Below, piece by piece: positions 42,922 to 57,107 of a stretch of DNA of 64,000 nt (position 1 is its first letter; the number at the start of each line of letters is the position of its first letter). The DNA comes from Sipunculus nudus (Eukaryota; Annelida; Sipuncula; Golfingiida; Sipunculidae). Under the pieces are notes generated by a model. The model made no database searches. It saw only the letters and a program-made list of their open reading frames with translations, and was not told the origin of the DNA. A program made the translations under genes and the position numbers. The DNA lies in NCBI GenBank assembly GCA_026874595.1, contig CM049309.1, forward strand, positions 12,080,576 through 12,144,575. Direction: 5' to 3'.

Positions 42922-45500
42922 TTTGGGGTTAGTTGTTTAATGTCAAGCAAGTGTACAATTATCAACATATATGCCTTAGTCAGTGGTGAAAATGTGATAC
43001 ATTCTGTTGTCAGCAAAACATAATCCATATTTTTGCAGAGAAAGAACATAAAACATTTCTTGCTTTGTTCCATATAAAAATTATACTCTTATATATAAAT
43101 CCTGGTCACGCCCCCATTATATCATAATCTTTACACTTCCATAAAACAGCATGCGCTGAAGCGAGTTTGATGCAATGAAACAAATAACTTTTTGAAATAT
43201 TTTTATATCTAGGGCCCGACACTTGTCACTTCTCGTGTTTCTTTCACCTTTGCATGCTTTGACAAAGCTTGCCTTGTCAGTGTTACTATGGTGACAGTTT
43301 TACACAAGATAACTCCTTTATAATTTATATGTATATCTGTATTTTTCTAGCTATAAGAACGTTCAGCCTTGAAAACATCGAAAAGGCCCATGCAAGAAAA
43401 TCAATGTAATATATAAGAGAGAGAGAGAGAGGTTGCAAATGGTCTGGGAAAAATTAGGGAACTTTTAATGGCTATGGCGGTCGCAGTTAGTTATCAGATT
43501 GAAAGAGCTTGGCATCATCTATGAAAATGTAGCAAATTTGCAGAGTTAATTTTGTTCCTTTTTATTTTTGTATAAAAATCTAAGGTTGACAACGCATAGA
43601 GTATTGATACACAACATATAACACCAATATTTAATGATGGACTAATTTTGTTTATGATTAACATAAAAAACGCATGATCTGATTTAATATTCTGGTGTTC
43701 TGTACTTTTTTTCAATGACGTTTTGAGATGGGTTGGCTGTAAATGCCGTTTTTTTTAGACCAAATTCAAAATTTGCATGATGATTAATCATTGAAAACCA
43801 GCTGAGGTCAGGGAAAAGTCAGGGATTTTTTTTTCAGTGTTGGCTGCTGGCATCCCTGATAGATATATTACTAATATTACTATTACTCTTTTAATCACAC
43901 GAGTAACATTACTTTATCAGGTGTGTGTATAATGAGTAAAACATGTCGTCGTATATCAAGTATACATGTGTTGCATAACTGAAGCTGTTTTGTTTGATAT
44001 TCCACTTAACCCTGGCATATCTCTTAAGTACTCTTCTATAGGTAAGGCACTATCACAATGCCTGCTTCCCAAATTTGCATTTTATTTCAATAAAATCGAT
44101 AAACCTTTTGATTTAGCTCTATAAATAGGTGCCATAAGCTAATTTGGAATGCAGGGAATGACCATGTTACGCGGCGCATATCAATACTGAAGTGAAGGAT
44201 ACTTTAACAATCGTCTCTGACTGGCTCATTTAGAAACTAAAAAGAGATTCAATAAATCTCCACGGAAGACTTAAAGTCACGGTGGTAAAAAGCTTATAAA
44301 CAATCGCTTCCAATGCCAATGTCAGATATATCTTTTTATATTCGATATGTTGCATGGTATACAAACGTCCTTTACTAGGTTGCGCATAAAGAACTTAGTA
44401 GACATTCCCCTTCGACCGATATGGCCTTGTTGCCAATAGTCATGCCAAAAACTGAGCTGCAATGGCCGTCCATACAATGTCACTAAACACAGCCGGTCTA
44501 ATGACGTCTATAAACGTTTCCTCTGGACCGCTGAGACAAAGCTGTAAAGAAAACCGTTCTTGTCAGACGCATGAGTAATTTAACAAACATACAGGAAGAT
44601 TCAGCAGTATGTATCATTAGCAAACATCATTATAGTAATATGTATCATTAGCATGTAAATAAATTTAACTTTCACTGCTGGAACTAGCATGATACTTGTA
44701 ATGCGACGTCAAAATAAGAAAACAAATTTGAAAAAAAATCTAAAGAAGAAATTTCTTGTAAATTTCTCACTGATGTATTTATTTGGTTCTTTTGTTCACG
44801 CCAGTACTGGGTGACGAGGTAATACATATGGGGATGTAAATGTGCAGTTTTCTAGCATTCAGTCAGGAAAATTCAATGTTCATAATCATCCCCGACCCGT
44901 CAGAAAAATATTGACAACAGAGACCACTAGAGTTACTTTAGTTCTATTTTAGACTCTAGGTAATATGCTTCACTGCCCTTTAATTGTCGAAGTGCAGAGT
45001 TTCCCGAACCACGACTTGGCAATAAGAGTGCGTCATCAGGGAGCCCGCTGTTCTTTGATGTTGTGTTTTGCGGAAATTTAATAGAAGTCAAGACATTGTG
45101 AAGACTTTTCTGAACTCTTCTAGGTCTCATGAGCAAATCTGTCAGTATGTTTGACTCTTTATTGAAGTGAATGTTTCCCCATCAGGGGGAAATCAATCTC
45201 TCTTTACACGGTGGCGGATATTTAGTGATCTTACAGAGATCGATGCCGTCGTAATGAACACCCCATTTCCTCCTTCCAATGTGTTCTGGAAACCGCTGTA
45301 TGGTCCTCAAAGGACGAAGGAAGTGGGACAAATTACAGACAGATTTTTCCTGTGTAGGTATTTTTAATTTTGTATTCACCGCATACTCCGTTCAAGTACA
45401 TATAAGTGATTTAAAAAGCTTCAACAGCCAAAATAATTCTCTTGTCAATTTTTGATGCAATGTTTTAAAGTGCAAATCACATCCGCCATTGGCGTTGGTT
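42922..45500. other. Non-coding stretch
   Basis: Open frames at 44933-45136 (-) and 45167-45367 (+) are short, lack motifs and lack clear splice context. No gene called. Confidence 0.4.
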
Positions 45501-45530
45501 TGATTGTCTGTCTGGTAGCAATATTACTTA

Positions 45531-45720
45531 AAAAGGTCTTCACCGAATTTGATGAAATTTTCAGGATAGCTAATCAAGGAACTGTTGATTAAATTTTGGG
45601 TGTGATCCGGATTATCATCTGGATCCAGGAATATTTTAATGAAAAATGTTGCATTTCTGACAATGCCATATGAAGTAATGAGCTGCATTGTTAAGTTTGT
45701 TGCCACTAGATCGCGCTCAG
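45531..45720 (+). repeat. Dispersed 'gtgatccgg' repeat, copy 2
   Basis: Contains TTTTGGGTGTGATCCGGATT and TCTGGATCCAGGAAT, the reverse complement of words in the copies at 34214 and 59518. Confidence 0.6.
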
Positions 45721-47270
45721 TGTCAGTATGCTATAACGTTCAGTGACTGTCCTGCTGTGTTTATCACACATTTCTGACAATGCCATATGTGGGTAATGAG
45801 CTGCCTTGGTGGACGTCTGCGCTCTCTAAGTGCTTTCTAGTTTTAAATACTATTACATACATGAACGGTTCGTTAGGTTGCCAGCTGCTGTAAACTGTGA
45901 AATAAATTCACAGAAAAGGGAGATCCGACCAATCAACAAGAGTTATCGTCTTGTGGCAGCTTTTTTTACAATCTAAAGCTTCTCAATACTGAACTGGGGC
46001 GACTGAGAGTTTTATTTCGACGGACGGATTTCTTCCGGACATTTTGATTCGGTGAGTCAGAAAAAATTGCCGAACCCCATGGGAATTTTCTACAATCTAT
46101 ATTTTGATAAACTTATAAGGTACAGCAAAAGAATTTGTGTAACTTCCACGAAAACACGGTTAACATCTGACTTACTGGCTTAGAGGACTGGCGCTAACCA
46201 CATTTTGCCGGACCTGCCTGAGAAATTTCGGTGATCCGGTGCTAATTTCGAGCCCTGCTACCTAACAGGAAGGTTCGAATCCAAAGAAACCTGGTCATGC
46301 ATGTGGAAGAGTCATGTGGTTATATGATTAGTCAAGGTGCATTAAGCCTTTAGTGGAAGAAATCTAAAGCTTCGTGTCGAATCTTCCTTCAGTGGCAATT
46401 TAAAATGGTGTAATTTCAGCTTTGGGTTAAAATGTGACCTAAATATGTCAAAGTCACTATAATGACGTCAAAATGACATCAACTGGTGCATTATGCAGAA
46501 CGCATGTCCGTCCAGCGTTTTCATCCTGTAATACGACCTCTGTCGTCTTAATGATAGCTGCCCGGGGTTAACCCTGGGAGATGAAGTGTATACTTACAGG
46601 GTTCTTACTGACCCATAAGCATCTTATAAATGGGTCTGGATGACCACGTTTTGCCCTTTCCCTTGATCTCTACCGTAATCAATGTCCCTGGCTGTACTTA
46701 CTTATATCTGACTCCGTGGTTAACCGCAGTATTAAAGCCCCGCTTACTACCGGAGAAAGGTCAGTGAGATCTTTCCTAATGGCAAAGTTCACGGGACGTA
46801 GCTTAGACGTTTTACACAGGTACTTAAAAGGAAACACAACAGTATTGTAATTGATAAAATGCATTTAATATTAACAAGTATATAATAAATGTTCATCGTT
46901 CACATAACAGATAGACATCATTTTCCGTGAAGCTTGAAAACTGTCTTGATGAATTTATGAGATAGTTTGGCCAAGTGGGAAAAAACTATAATATAAACCA
47001 CTAGACCTGCTTTATAATGTTGCCTTGCAGTTTTATCCTTTCATTGTTTCATTGGTGCAAAACGATCTCCTGTGAACAATCATGCAGTTCTTTACGGTAC
47101 CCGCCATTAATTGTGTATCATGTCACTCATAAAAGAACTTGTCACATGATCCTTTCCCAAAGGCTTTCACAATAATGGATGAGTTTTTCGTCCAGCATTA
47201 ATTTAAAAAATGCAGACATCTTCTTAACTGGAGATTGAATATTTTATAATTGGGGATGGATAATATTTAT
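45721..47270. other. Non-coding stretch with a SINE-like piece
   Basis: 'gacaatgccatatg' plus 'aatgagctgc' occurs twice (45660 and 45777), a small duplication. The SINE-like part is listed separately. Confidence 0.4.
46175..46330 (+). mobile_element. Possible tRNA-derived SINE
   Basis: TGGCTTAGAGGACT (box-A-like, near 46176) and AGGTTCGAATCC (box-B-like, near 46271) are 95 bp apart, too far for a plain tRNA. Low-confidence SINE relic. Confidence 0.3.
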
Positions 47271-47278
47271 TATTTTTA

Positions 47279-49900
47279 GCTCAGCTGACTTTAAGTCATC
47301 TGAGCTATAGTCGTGGTCCATTGTCCGTCGTTCGTCCGTCTGTCCATCCGTAGATGTGGCACGTTTTGAAACCGTAAGACCTAAGAAACCAAAATTCGGC
47401 ATAATGTAAGATGTCCCCAAGATCTCCTACCAAGCCGAAAACTGGGTTTTTGCGACTTCATTCCTTTGAAAAATTAAGGAAAAAACTCATTTTTTATTAA
47501 AAACCTATTTTCACACTTCAGGACTGCCTAATATCAAAACTACTCATCTGTTTTTCCTCATATTTACCATAAATATTTCCCTATATAGTTCCTATGTACA
47601 TGCCAGAAATTATGTCTGTATTATATAATTTAAAAAGTTATGGGCCCAAACATAATGCATTTTGTAAAAAATCAGGAAAGATATTTGATCACTTAACAAA
47701 AAACATGTTAAAACTATGGACTTTTTTTCCAGTAATATAACTTTAATTAATCAAAATTAAATTGTATACCGAAAATTAGATCAAAGTCTTTAAAATATTT
47801 TGAAATATTAACAAAAATAAAAAATTGGTACCTTAAATTTTGCCCAACTTTGACCATGGCACGTTTTTTTCCTGTAAGTACTGTGGATTTAATTTTCACG
47901 GCATGTTTTTGTTAGCATTTTGTCTGTTAACACCAAAATTTGAAACCAGTTGATCAAAAACTGTAGATTTTATTCAAGTTTTCAAGCACCATGTAACATA
48001 TTGTTTACATCAAGCTAGTGTTATGCAGTTTGCAAGAGCTCAGCTCCCCAGCTTCAGCTCTCAGTTCCTAAAATTTGGCATACAATTAGATGTCTCCAAA
48101 ATCCCCTACCATGCCAAGAATTAGGTCACTAGGACTTAATACCTTCGAGATATTAATGAAAAACTTAATTTTTCCATTAAAAACCCATTGTTACACTTCA
48201 AGACTGCCTAATATCAAAACCACTGATTTGACTTTAATTATATATAATATACATATTTTTCTATACATTCTCTATGCACATGCCAGAAATGATGTCAGTA
48301 TTGCGTAATTGTTTTAAGTTATGGGCCCAAACATAATGCACTTTGTAAAAAATCAAGAAATATATTTACTCCCTTAACAAGAGGATTGCTGAAGCTAGAG
48401 ATTTTTTGTCAGGGATGTAACATTATTTTATCAAGATTCAATTGAATACCCAAAATTAGTTCTGAATTTTTCAAATTTTACAAGTTATTAGTATAAATAT
48501 AAAATTAGTACCTTAAATTTTGCCAAACTTTGACCATGGCATGTTTGTTTCCAGTGAGCACTGTTGATATAATTTTCATATCATGCACACATAAGGATTT
48601 CAGCTTTTTAGTTTAGAAGGCTGAAAGAAATTGGCCAAAAATTGTAGTTTTCATTATTAATGTTTTTATCAGACCATGTCAGACTTTAGCTCTCCCCAGC
48701 CCCTTTTGAGTCACCTGTATGTTGACCTTGTTGACCTTTCATCAAATTATGCACGCTTGACACCAGGCATACACTGGGGCAGCCAGGCAGCTTATGGCCA
48801 GCCACAGTTGATCCAGATGTCCAACCCAACTCATCTAGTAGTTTTAACTAACAACATAACAATAAACAATAAATTAACAAATTGTTTTTGGTTTTTAATA
48901 ACAAATTAAAGAAAAATAGAAAAAGAATTTGTTAGTTGATAATAACAGGAAATTAACTTGCAGTTACTGATAATATAAGAATCTTGTATCAATTGATAGA
49001 ATGTCACATATTCCAAATAACACCATGCAGTCACCTATGGTATTTTTCAGTGAAATTTTAATGATAAAAAAATAAATCATATTATTCATTACTAATCATT
49101 AGGGATCATATGAAGGAAATTAATGATAGACAAAGATGCAGTTGATAATATTAATCTAGATTCCTGCTGTGTCCAGTGTGTACCTTAATGTGAAATTAGT
49201 CCAAAATGAATATATTAAATTTTTTTAAAAATATGAATAAAAGCCATAAAACCAGTTACTTATGATCATTATTTAAATGTGTGAATTTTGTATATTCTGA
49301 ATTCTCAACATCATTGTTTGGTGAAAACTGAATAAATACCAGACATGGTGCGAATACTTTGCAAATGTATTTGAATACGAATATGAATATGTACTCCATT
49401 ATAAAATTTCTTTCATAAGAATGGAAATTCAAGTAAAAATGAAAGTATATGAATACCAGTGCAAATACTTTCAAAATGTTTTCATGAATGCATTCATGAA
49501 TATATTCTTTGATATTATTTTAATAATCATTTCAGTTGTATTTTATTTTAAAAAATCATAAGATTCTCTTATTATTTTTAATAAAAATTGTATTTGGGAC
49601 AATTTGTAATTATTTTTAATAAATAGTTAAACTCTTATATTACATGTTCTGCTTATAAGTTATATGGCCAAGTCAAAATCTGTATGACAATAGCACTCCA
49701 TTTGTTAATAAAATAAATGAAATCAATCCTCTTCCCTGCCTCCAAAGATACTATAAAAATCATACATAAGCTAAACCCACGACTCATAATAAAGCTTATA
49801 TTTATTATCACACAAAACAAGCATGTGCCTCATTTCTAAATCATATTTTTATCATAAATAACAGCTGAGCGCCGTGACCAATGGGTCCCTTGTTTTTATA
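47279..49900. mobile_element. 2.6-kb non-autonomous element with internal 680-bp tandem duplication
   Basis: Opens GCTCAGCTGACTTTAAGTC followed by ATCTGAGCT and a TCCGTCGTTCGTCC-rich run; closes with AACAGCTGAGCGCCGTGACC and CAATGGGTCCCTTGTTT. The body has two units of about 680 bp: GGCATAATGTAAGATGTCCC at 47398 against GGCATACAATTAGATGTCTC at 48077, and TGACCATGGCA at 47851 against 48531. No coding frame. The end pair resembles a repeat common in bivalves. Confidence 0.65.
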
Positions 49901-50786
49901 AAAGCCAGTTTGCTGGTCAAGTAGGAAACCTTAAAGAGATCTTTTCTAAGTCTTCTCAGATATCCTTAGTTGCCCCTGCTACGCTTTTCACGGTGTCGAC
50001 ACCCATAACTGACCTGACCATGAACTCTGTGTGACTTTATTCGCACATTCAAGTACTGATTAATCATGAGGTCAGAGAAGTTTGCGTGTAACCAAGCAAG
50101 TAACCGTTGACAATGTAAAAAGTTTATCACCTGATAAAATTTCCATGATTTGGGCGACTCTCCCAAACAGAACACGTGTAGTCTGTACAAGTACCCCTGT
50201 CATAATGTTTTTCAGGGATATTTTTATACAAGATATATTATAAAAAGTTCTTGGCCAAAGATCAATTAGAACAATTGAAATCACATTTCAGTTTTGAACC
50301 TATAACAAGAACTCGTCATGACTGGCAGGAGAGACATTTATAACATTTAACATAATGCCTGTATAATTTATTATTCTTTGTAGCCCTGCGCAAAATATTT
50401 TGCATGGAGGACATCACATTTGATTTATAGTTGTCGACGGCTTTGAAGGTTATGAGTTGAAATCTGCAATGAATATTTTACACCAAACTGTAGCGATTCT
50501 TTTGTGAAGAAACAAGGTTACGATAAAGCTACTTTATCAACCAGCCCGTGTAGTTGAATCAGAATAAAGGATCAAAGTTAATAAAAAAAAGTTAACCTGA
50601 CAAAAATAATCGGACAAAACTACTGCTTGTTAGGTGTAAAGGTCAGAGAGATGGCTTATTGTGCTTACTGGTAAGAAATTCATGATCAATTGTGGTAAGG
50701 TTTCTCTAGCATTGACTATGAAAGGAATCTTGTTTAATCTGACATGAATAATAACCAAGGGTTACAGCTTGTCACGTGAAACGGAC

Positions 50787-50787
<1 letters not shown>

Positions 50788-50830
<43 letters not shown>
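50788..50830. repeat. (TA)n microsatellite
   Basis: About 43 bp of TA. Confidence 0.95.
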
Positions 50831-50836
<6 letters not shown>

Positions 50837-52904
50837 GTATAAAAAATATATTACCGCTAGCTGTCAATGAATTTAGAGATAGTGTATAATACGTGCAGAT
50901 ACAGAGCTTATCACCTTGTTGGCATGGTGACAACAGGACAGAGGCCGTGTTTGTTTCGGGTATAAACCCAAAGTAAAGACTTCCCGGTAACAGATCCATG
51001 ATGCGGCTTTAAAGATGTCAGGTTTGCAGGCTGCCAGATTCTGATTGTTTCATGGCATAGTCTGTTGTTTTTATTAAATTTGCTCGACATTTACAACTTA
51101 ATTCAGCAGAAGAGAAGGCCATCGATTCATCTATCGGTCAGGGTTAAAGCTCGGTGCAGTTTGTCGGTCAGCGTTAATCAATAGACGCAGACAGGAAACA
51201 AACACGAAGGCAGCTGCATCTAATGAATACCCGAGTGTCCGGGAATGATATAACGTGACCCACGGGAATCCTGAAATACTGGCTAAATTAAATATCCTTC
51301 CCTTATAGATATAGGTACAAACCTGCTATTGTCTCTTGGGCGGCGACGTATATCTCATTATCAGCTGGTCCTATCAATAATGTCTTGGAAATTGCTTTTG
51401 TGTGTCATGCTTGTGGGTAGTATTACCGTTTTATGTACCAAGAATATCAAAATAATGTCAGTTTATTACTAGGATGTTATTTTATAATAAGATTATTATT
51501 ATGGTATTAGATATAATCTGATATGTCTGCTTGACCTTAGCATAAAGTCAGTTAATTTGCTTCAAAACTCCACAGCACGGCACTGTTGTATAGTCGTGTC
51601 AACACGTACCTGGTTAAAATCCGAGTCTGTTAGCTTTGAGTCCAAGTACATGTTTTCACTAGTCCGCGAATCTTTTGAAGACTGAGTCCAAGTCAGAGTC
51701 CAAATCTAGTTAATTTATCTAGATCAAGTCTACCAGAATGTTAAAAAATTCAAGTTAATATTCAGGTATTTTTAATTATTAAGAGCAGTGCGAGCAGGAC
51801 TTCAGAAATGTTCCAAAAATTATAATTACAGTCTGGTTTAGTTTTAGTATAGAAGTACACATATGTCACTTAGAGGCGTCAGGGGGATGGGGGTATATCC
51901 CCCCCCCCCCTTATTTTTAGGAAGGGGGGATGATCAGGGGCGTAGCCTGGATTGAGGGAGGGTTGGGGGCCATGATCAGTGGCCCCTTGCGGCCCACCCT
52001 TGGCTACGACCCTGACTGTCCGCCTTCTCTGTGAGCTACTGGAGAGTACAAATGTGAACGGGACACAACAAAGCTAGTAAAGCCACAGTCCCAGAACCAG
52101 AGGCAGGACACACAAACAGATTATATTTGCAGCTTTCCTAGATAAATATAAGTACTTGTCTATTAACAAACGTTAATGAAATGATCTTTTTGTCCATATT
52201 TCATACACACTACAGCCAGGCGATTCATATATCGAATTTCTATAGAAGGTAACGGCCAAATGTACGCATAGATCAGACCAGTTCTCTAAAAAGAGTTAAC
52301 TGAAGTCATCTGTAACTTGGTAACCTAACTGTTCGAAATAACCTCAGATATGGAAACAAAGTTGCTGTATCTTCGCCCTAATGTAAATCTGTCATTTGTT
52401 TGCTCTTCTTTGTACAAGCTTTATCGAAATATGTGTTGATTAATTGTGATGGACTTTTGCAGTCGTTCAAGATCTCCTTCGCTTCTTGGCCCTGTGCCAA
52501 GCCTGGCGGTAAAACCCGGAAACATTTGTCTACAAAGCAGCAGTTGAAGCGAATGAGACATATCTAGAACGACAGCTGTGTAAGGGAAGTAGCTTTAGTC
52601 AAAGACCATGAACGAGTCATTAAGCCTTCCTCCTGCAGGGAATGGAGGCTTATACAAGTTCCTTTATCAATATTTTTGATCTACATTTCACATGGGTGAG
52701 CTTTCGTAGATTACAAAATCATAATACATCGACGATAAGTCTGTCTTCCGCCTAAGTTTCCACTGGTTCTCGAAAACGGCTGATTTTCAAAAGCAGCCAT
52801 CGGTCAGAGTAATAGTAAAAAGTGACAGATTTGCACCTGCTATTTATTTCCGACTTTCTCCTTATTTCAAGGCTGTCACCTACTTAGATTCTTAAAGGTA
52901 TGCC

Positions 52905-52924
52905 GGGGGGGGGGGGGGGGGGGG
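52905..52924. repeat. Poly(G) tract, 20 nt
   Basis: Uninterrupted G run. Confidence 0.95.
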
Positions 52925-54434
52925 ATGGGTGTTTCCCTGCACGGTGATCGCAGACTTCTATGTTTTTTAAACGATCCTTCAGTTAGAGCAATTGACGAAC
53001 TCTGATATTGAATCCCTTATTTCAGCTTTAAGGGGACAGATGACGCTGTTTGCAGTCTCACCGCCTCATATTAAACGAAATTTTATGGTTTTAAAGCATG
53101 GTAAGCTATCTTGCATTCAGAATATTATTTTTATATAAGAACAGGCTCGTCTCGTGAGGATTAACACTTTATTTTACCGTTCCATTGAAAATTACAGTAT
53201 AATAAATTAAGTGTGAGACCTGTTCAAGATGTAAGCAGCATTAATGCATTCTTGATGCCAACCTGACAAATCACATTGTCACATGCATTATTGATATATA
53301 AGCTTACAGCATACAATAATACCATTTATACTTCAGTTGCAAGGTCTTCTCTGAAGGCTGTTGGCAAAACGACAATGGTGCAGTCTGTTTTATGTGCTGG
53401 CTTAAATATTTGTAAATAAATGGAAGAAAGAGCTACATATATTCCACAGCTAATTCAATGAGAATAAACAAAAAAATCGGCCATACGATGGTAACTCCTA
53501 AGATATTAGCGCTGTCTCAGGCTTCCTGTTGCTTATATATATGTGAAGTATGCATACTTATATGGTATGAAATGGTAAAATTTTGTGATTTGTAACACTG
53601 GAGTTTGAATAGAGAAGTCATTTTTGAAAATAAACTGTTCAAGTCACACACATTTAATTTCCCTTGTTCTAAGATACATGATAAATTTGACCATTAAACG
53701 TAACTAAAGTCTGAATATTTTCTGACTAACTCGATCAGGAGTAAGTAGAAAATAACATTACACCTTACATATAGGAAGCCACCTGCAGGTGAAAGTCATA
53801 TAGCAGTCACATGATCAATCTGCATATATTTTTATTTCGAAAATGAATGGTGTAAGCGGTTCATGAGATAAAAGGAAACAAATTTTGTAATGTACACGCA
53901 AATATGAAATCAGAAAATGCCGTTACCATGGAAAGTCCCCTGGAACCATCAGTTTGAAATTCATCCCATTCAATATTGCATTTCATTTATCCCCTTGGCT
54001 CTAAAAAATCCTTGTATATGATTTAAAGGCTTAGTATTCTTATATGCTGACTTATATGAAGAAAAGTTGAGAAAATTGTTTTAAATCACAGAAAGTAATT
54101 CAACAGAGGAGGCGCCACCTGTAGTTAAGCATGTATCATTCATGCGATGAGTATGCATTTGCAATATTTTGTAAAGAAAGCAGCAGGGGTTTAAGAGAAA
54201 CTTGGTAAATATTGTAGGACGGACGCACACACACACACACACTTGGATCATTTTAGTATTCCTCCCTCCTACAGCGGGAAGTAAAATAATGTCTTTTGTG
54301 CTTATATTTGTCATATTCCCTAAACAAAACTTAGGTTCCCACCTGCACTACCCTGTCATGTATATAGATTATTATTAATATTTTCCTTTACGAATAAGTG
54401 ACTGTGCTTTGCCCAATACTAAAATATCACTCAA

Positions 54435-54438
<4 letters not shown>

Positions 54439-54486
<48 letters not shown>
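54439..54486. repeat. (TA)n microsatellite
   Basis: About 48 bp of TA. Confidence 0.95.
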
Positions 54487-54488
<2 letters not shown>

Positions 54489-55231
54489 TCAGGGGGCGTT
54501 AAACTCCATCTTGAGTTGTATGTAGCCGATTGTATTACACTTGGACTGGTCCGGGGTGTAACAATAACACGCTACCTCTGGAGCTGCTGGGTAAAGTAGG
54601 CGTTAGGTAAACCTTAGCTCCTACAGCGCATGTTTTTCAAAGTCACATGTGACTACGTGGTATTTACGAAAATCCTCCTTCGTAAGAGAAAGGCCAAGCA
54701 CCGGTGATGTTTATTAAGTGAGACCGTGACTCACGTACTTGAAGCAAGATGAAGTTTGCTAAATATTGGCAAGATTAAGGCATGAACGAAACTGAGAACG
54801 TTTCTATGGTATGTGTGACCAAAACACAAAATGCGACCTAAAAGCCTGTGTTTGTATTAGCTTCTACAACGTTCTTTCTGGCAGTAATATGGGGATAATA
54901 TTAATTGGGGATAATACCCTAAACGCTTACAGGAGCTATCAGAAAGGTTGGAAACAGAGTAATTTTTACGTTTTCAGTTTCGTTGATTGCGTGGATGACT
55001 TATTTCGCGAATTTAAGAACACAAAGAATTAGAGCCTGCGTTAGATATGGTTTTACTAAAACTAAGTCAGGTTTTATTGTTATATAGAGTTACTGGTTTC
55101 AAAAAAAATGAAACTTATTTCGTGTTTTCCACACAGTTAAATGTTTGGCTTTAGCTTGAGCGATATACGCATATCCACTATACATAATGATTGTTCTCAA
55201 TCCGGCTGAACGAGGAAGCCTTTTAACAGTC

Positions 55232-55294
<63 letters not shown>

Positions 55295-56735
55295 ACTTAC
55301 AAATTATACACAAAGTACGTCTCAACAATGCCTTAGCCGGTCTTTCTCGATGGTGTTCCGGAATCCATATTATAGAATTCCGGGATGGAAACATTTCTGA
55401 AATTCACTCTTCAGCCCCCAGAGGGCAGCAGGATGAGCGGTGTTATACGATATAATCGTGAAGCAGTAATCAGGGATGGTGAGAGGGAATCTGTGCTTAA
55501 ATAAAAAAAAGCACCTCTTTTGGGTCTGTGATGCATATTAAAATACATTTGATCGATCCATATAGAAAAATATTGGATCATTCCTGACATATCGATTAAT
55601 CAGCGATTAATCTTTTTAATTAAAATCCACAAACTACTAATGAGGGGCCAAAGCCAGTACCGTAAAAGGGAACTCTCGTCACCCATAAGTATTAAAAAGT
55701 ATTAAAAAATCAGCTCACATAAGAACTATCTTTAGAAGGAGTGGATTTATTTGCTTGCAATTAGCTCAAAGCAGGTCGTAAACAAAAAGTAAGCCTTTGA
55801 AACTCTCTTGTCTCTTAATAACCCTAATGGCTTAATACAACCATGGAGGGATTAATTGCTGTGGCAATTTATAGACACAATCGATATGGCAAATGGACAT
55901 TAAGATACCGTTTCTCCAGTTCTGAAGAGTGCTCCCAACAGACCAGGGCTATAAGAGGAGAGTGCATGTGTACTTATAGGTTGCCGGCGGTGTTGGCGCG
56001 CACCAAGGAAAAATATGCTGTCTCAAATGGTCGTCTGCTATAGATCAAGCTTTTGTGGTTGATATCCCGGTGTCGTCTGCTGCAACAAGTGATTGGGATT
56101 GAACAATATGTAAATTTCTTGCAAATAGATGTCTAGGAACTCAAAATAGCGTTTGATTATTTATGTGTATGTGTATGGGACCAAGTAATTGTTTGATACT
56201 TCAGACCGATAGGTTGGCTTTTATACACCGATCGTTTTTGCCTCAAGTACCCTGCCCCCGTTGTATATGCTAAGTAGTAATATAGTAAGCCTTCTATCGA
56301 AATAAAGAAGAAATATTCTTCCAGCGCTTAAAAAAGTAGTATACAAGACTCCGTGAACATTTATATTGTCTAGTAAGTCTTACTTAAGTCATGATAAAGC
56401 CATACGGGGGGATGTACTGCAACCATCACGTTTCCTGTTGCATTAATTGTGTGGTAAACAGCCGATATACTTAACATTAGGCTTACGAATGACGGATTAA
56501 CATAAAAAAAATACATGAGAACTCACAAACTAAACTGAAAATCAGTAACGAGTCATTTCCTGTATCGCATATACAAGTTAGCTCTCGTTCAGTAACCCGT
56601 GCGAGTCATGTTTGTATTCATGAGGTCAGAAACTCGGCAAACATGCAGAGGAATTGACCGATATGCTGAGTTAAAATGGATTCTTTTCTCGCAAATGGTA
56701 TAGGTGTTGTTAGAAGGTATTAATTCTAACGATTG
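54487..56735. other. Non-coding stretch with (TA)n
   Basis: (TA)n at 55234-55290. Frames at 54811-55032 and 55843-56043 show no known motif; not called. Confidence 0.4.
55234..55290. repeat. (TA)n microsatellite
   Basis: About 57 bp of TA. Confidence 0.95.
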
Positions 56736-56739
56736 GCCT

Positions 56740-57056
56740 GGATCCCACGGTACACAGGTTGTGTGTTTTGTTTATATCCACGTGTTTATAACATGTGAGG
56801 GGGCGCAAAAATAATCCAAACACATTCAAAAAGGACATTTGGCAGCAAGTCAGATTAACCAGAGTTATGCGAATGACGTTTTTTAACTAAAGTGACCTTC
56901 CACCTTCCGCACGTATACGTCAAGCCAACCACCTTCAGATTACAATTTTTTCTGTTTGTCAACATCGGCGCATGTGCCGTGTTTACTAACAGCTTGTGAT
57001 AAACAAGGTTATGCATCCATCACAAATGTTATAAGGTCCTTTCTTAGCAGGAATTA

Positions 57057-57060
<4 letters not shown>
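56740..57060 (+). repeat. Dispersed 'tatatccacgtgtttataac' repeat, copy 2
   Basis: Homologous to 41420-41760; both start after a 'gatccnacggnacac'-like segment and end at 'agcaggaat'. A (TA)n tract (57058-57104) abuts its end. Confidence 0.7.

Positions 57061-57104
<44 letters not shown>
57058..57104. repeat. (TA)n microsatellite
   Basis: About 47 bp of TA. Confidence 0.95.

Positions 57105-57107
<3 letters not shown>

Larger units (their letters stand above)
49920..54430. other. Non-coding stretch
   Basis: Holds (TA)n at 50788-50830, poly(C) at 51899-51910, poly(G) at 52905-52924 and a (CA)n at 54227-54241. A frame at 52449-52550 (SFKISFASWPC...) has an acceptor-like start but no partner exon. 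No gene called. Confidence 0.4.

Noticed and set aside
46175-46330. A functional tRNA gene
   Set aside because: Box A and box B are about 95 bp apart and no cloverleaf is evident.
52449-52550. Possible exon after a tttttgcag acceptor
   Set aside because: One short frame with no partner exons or recognisable motif.
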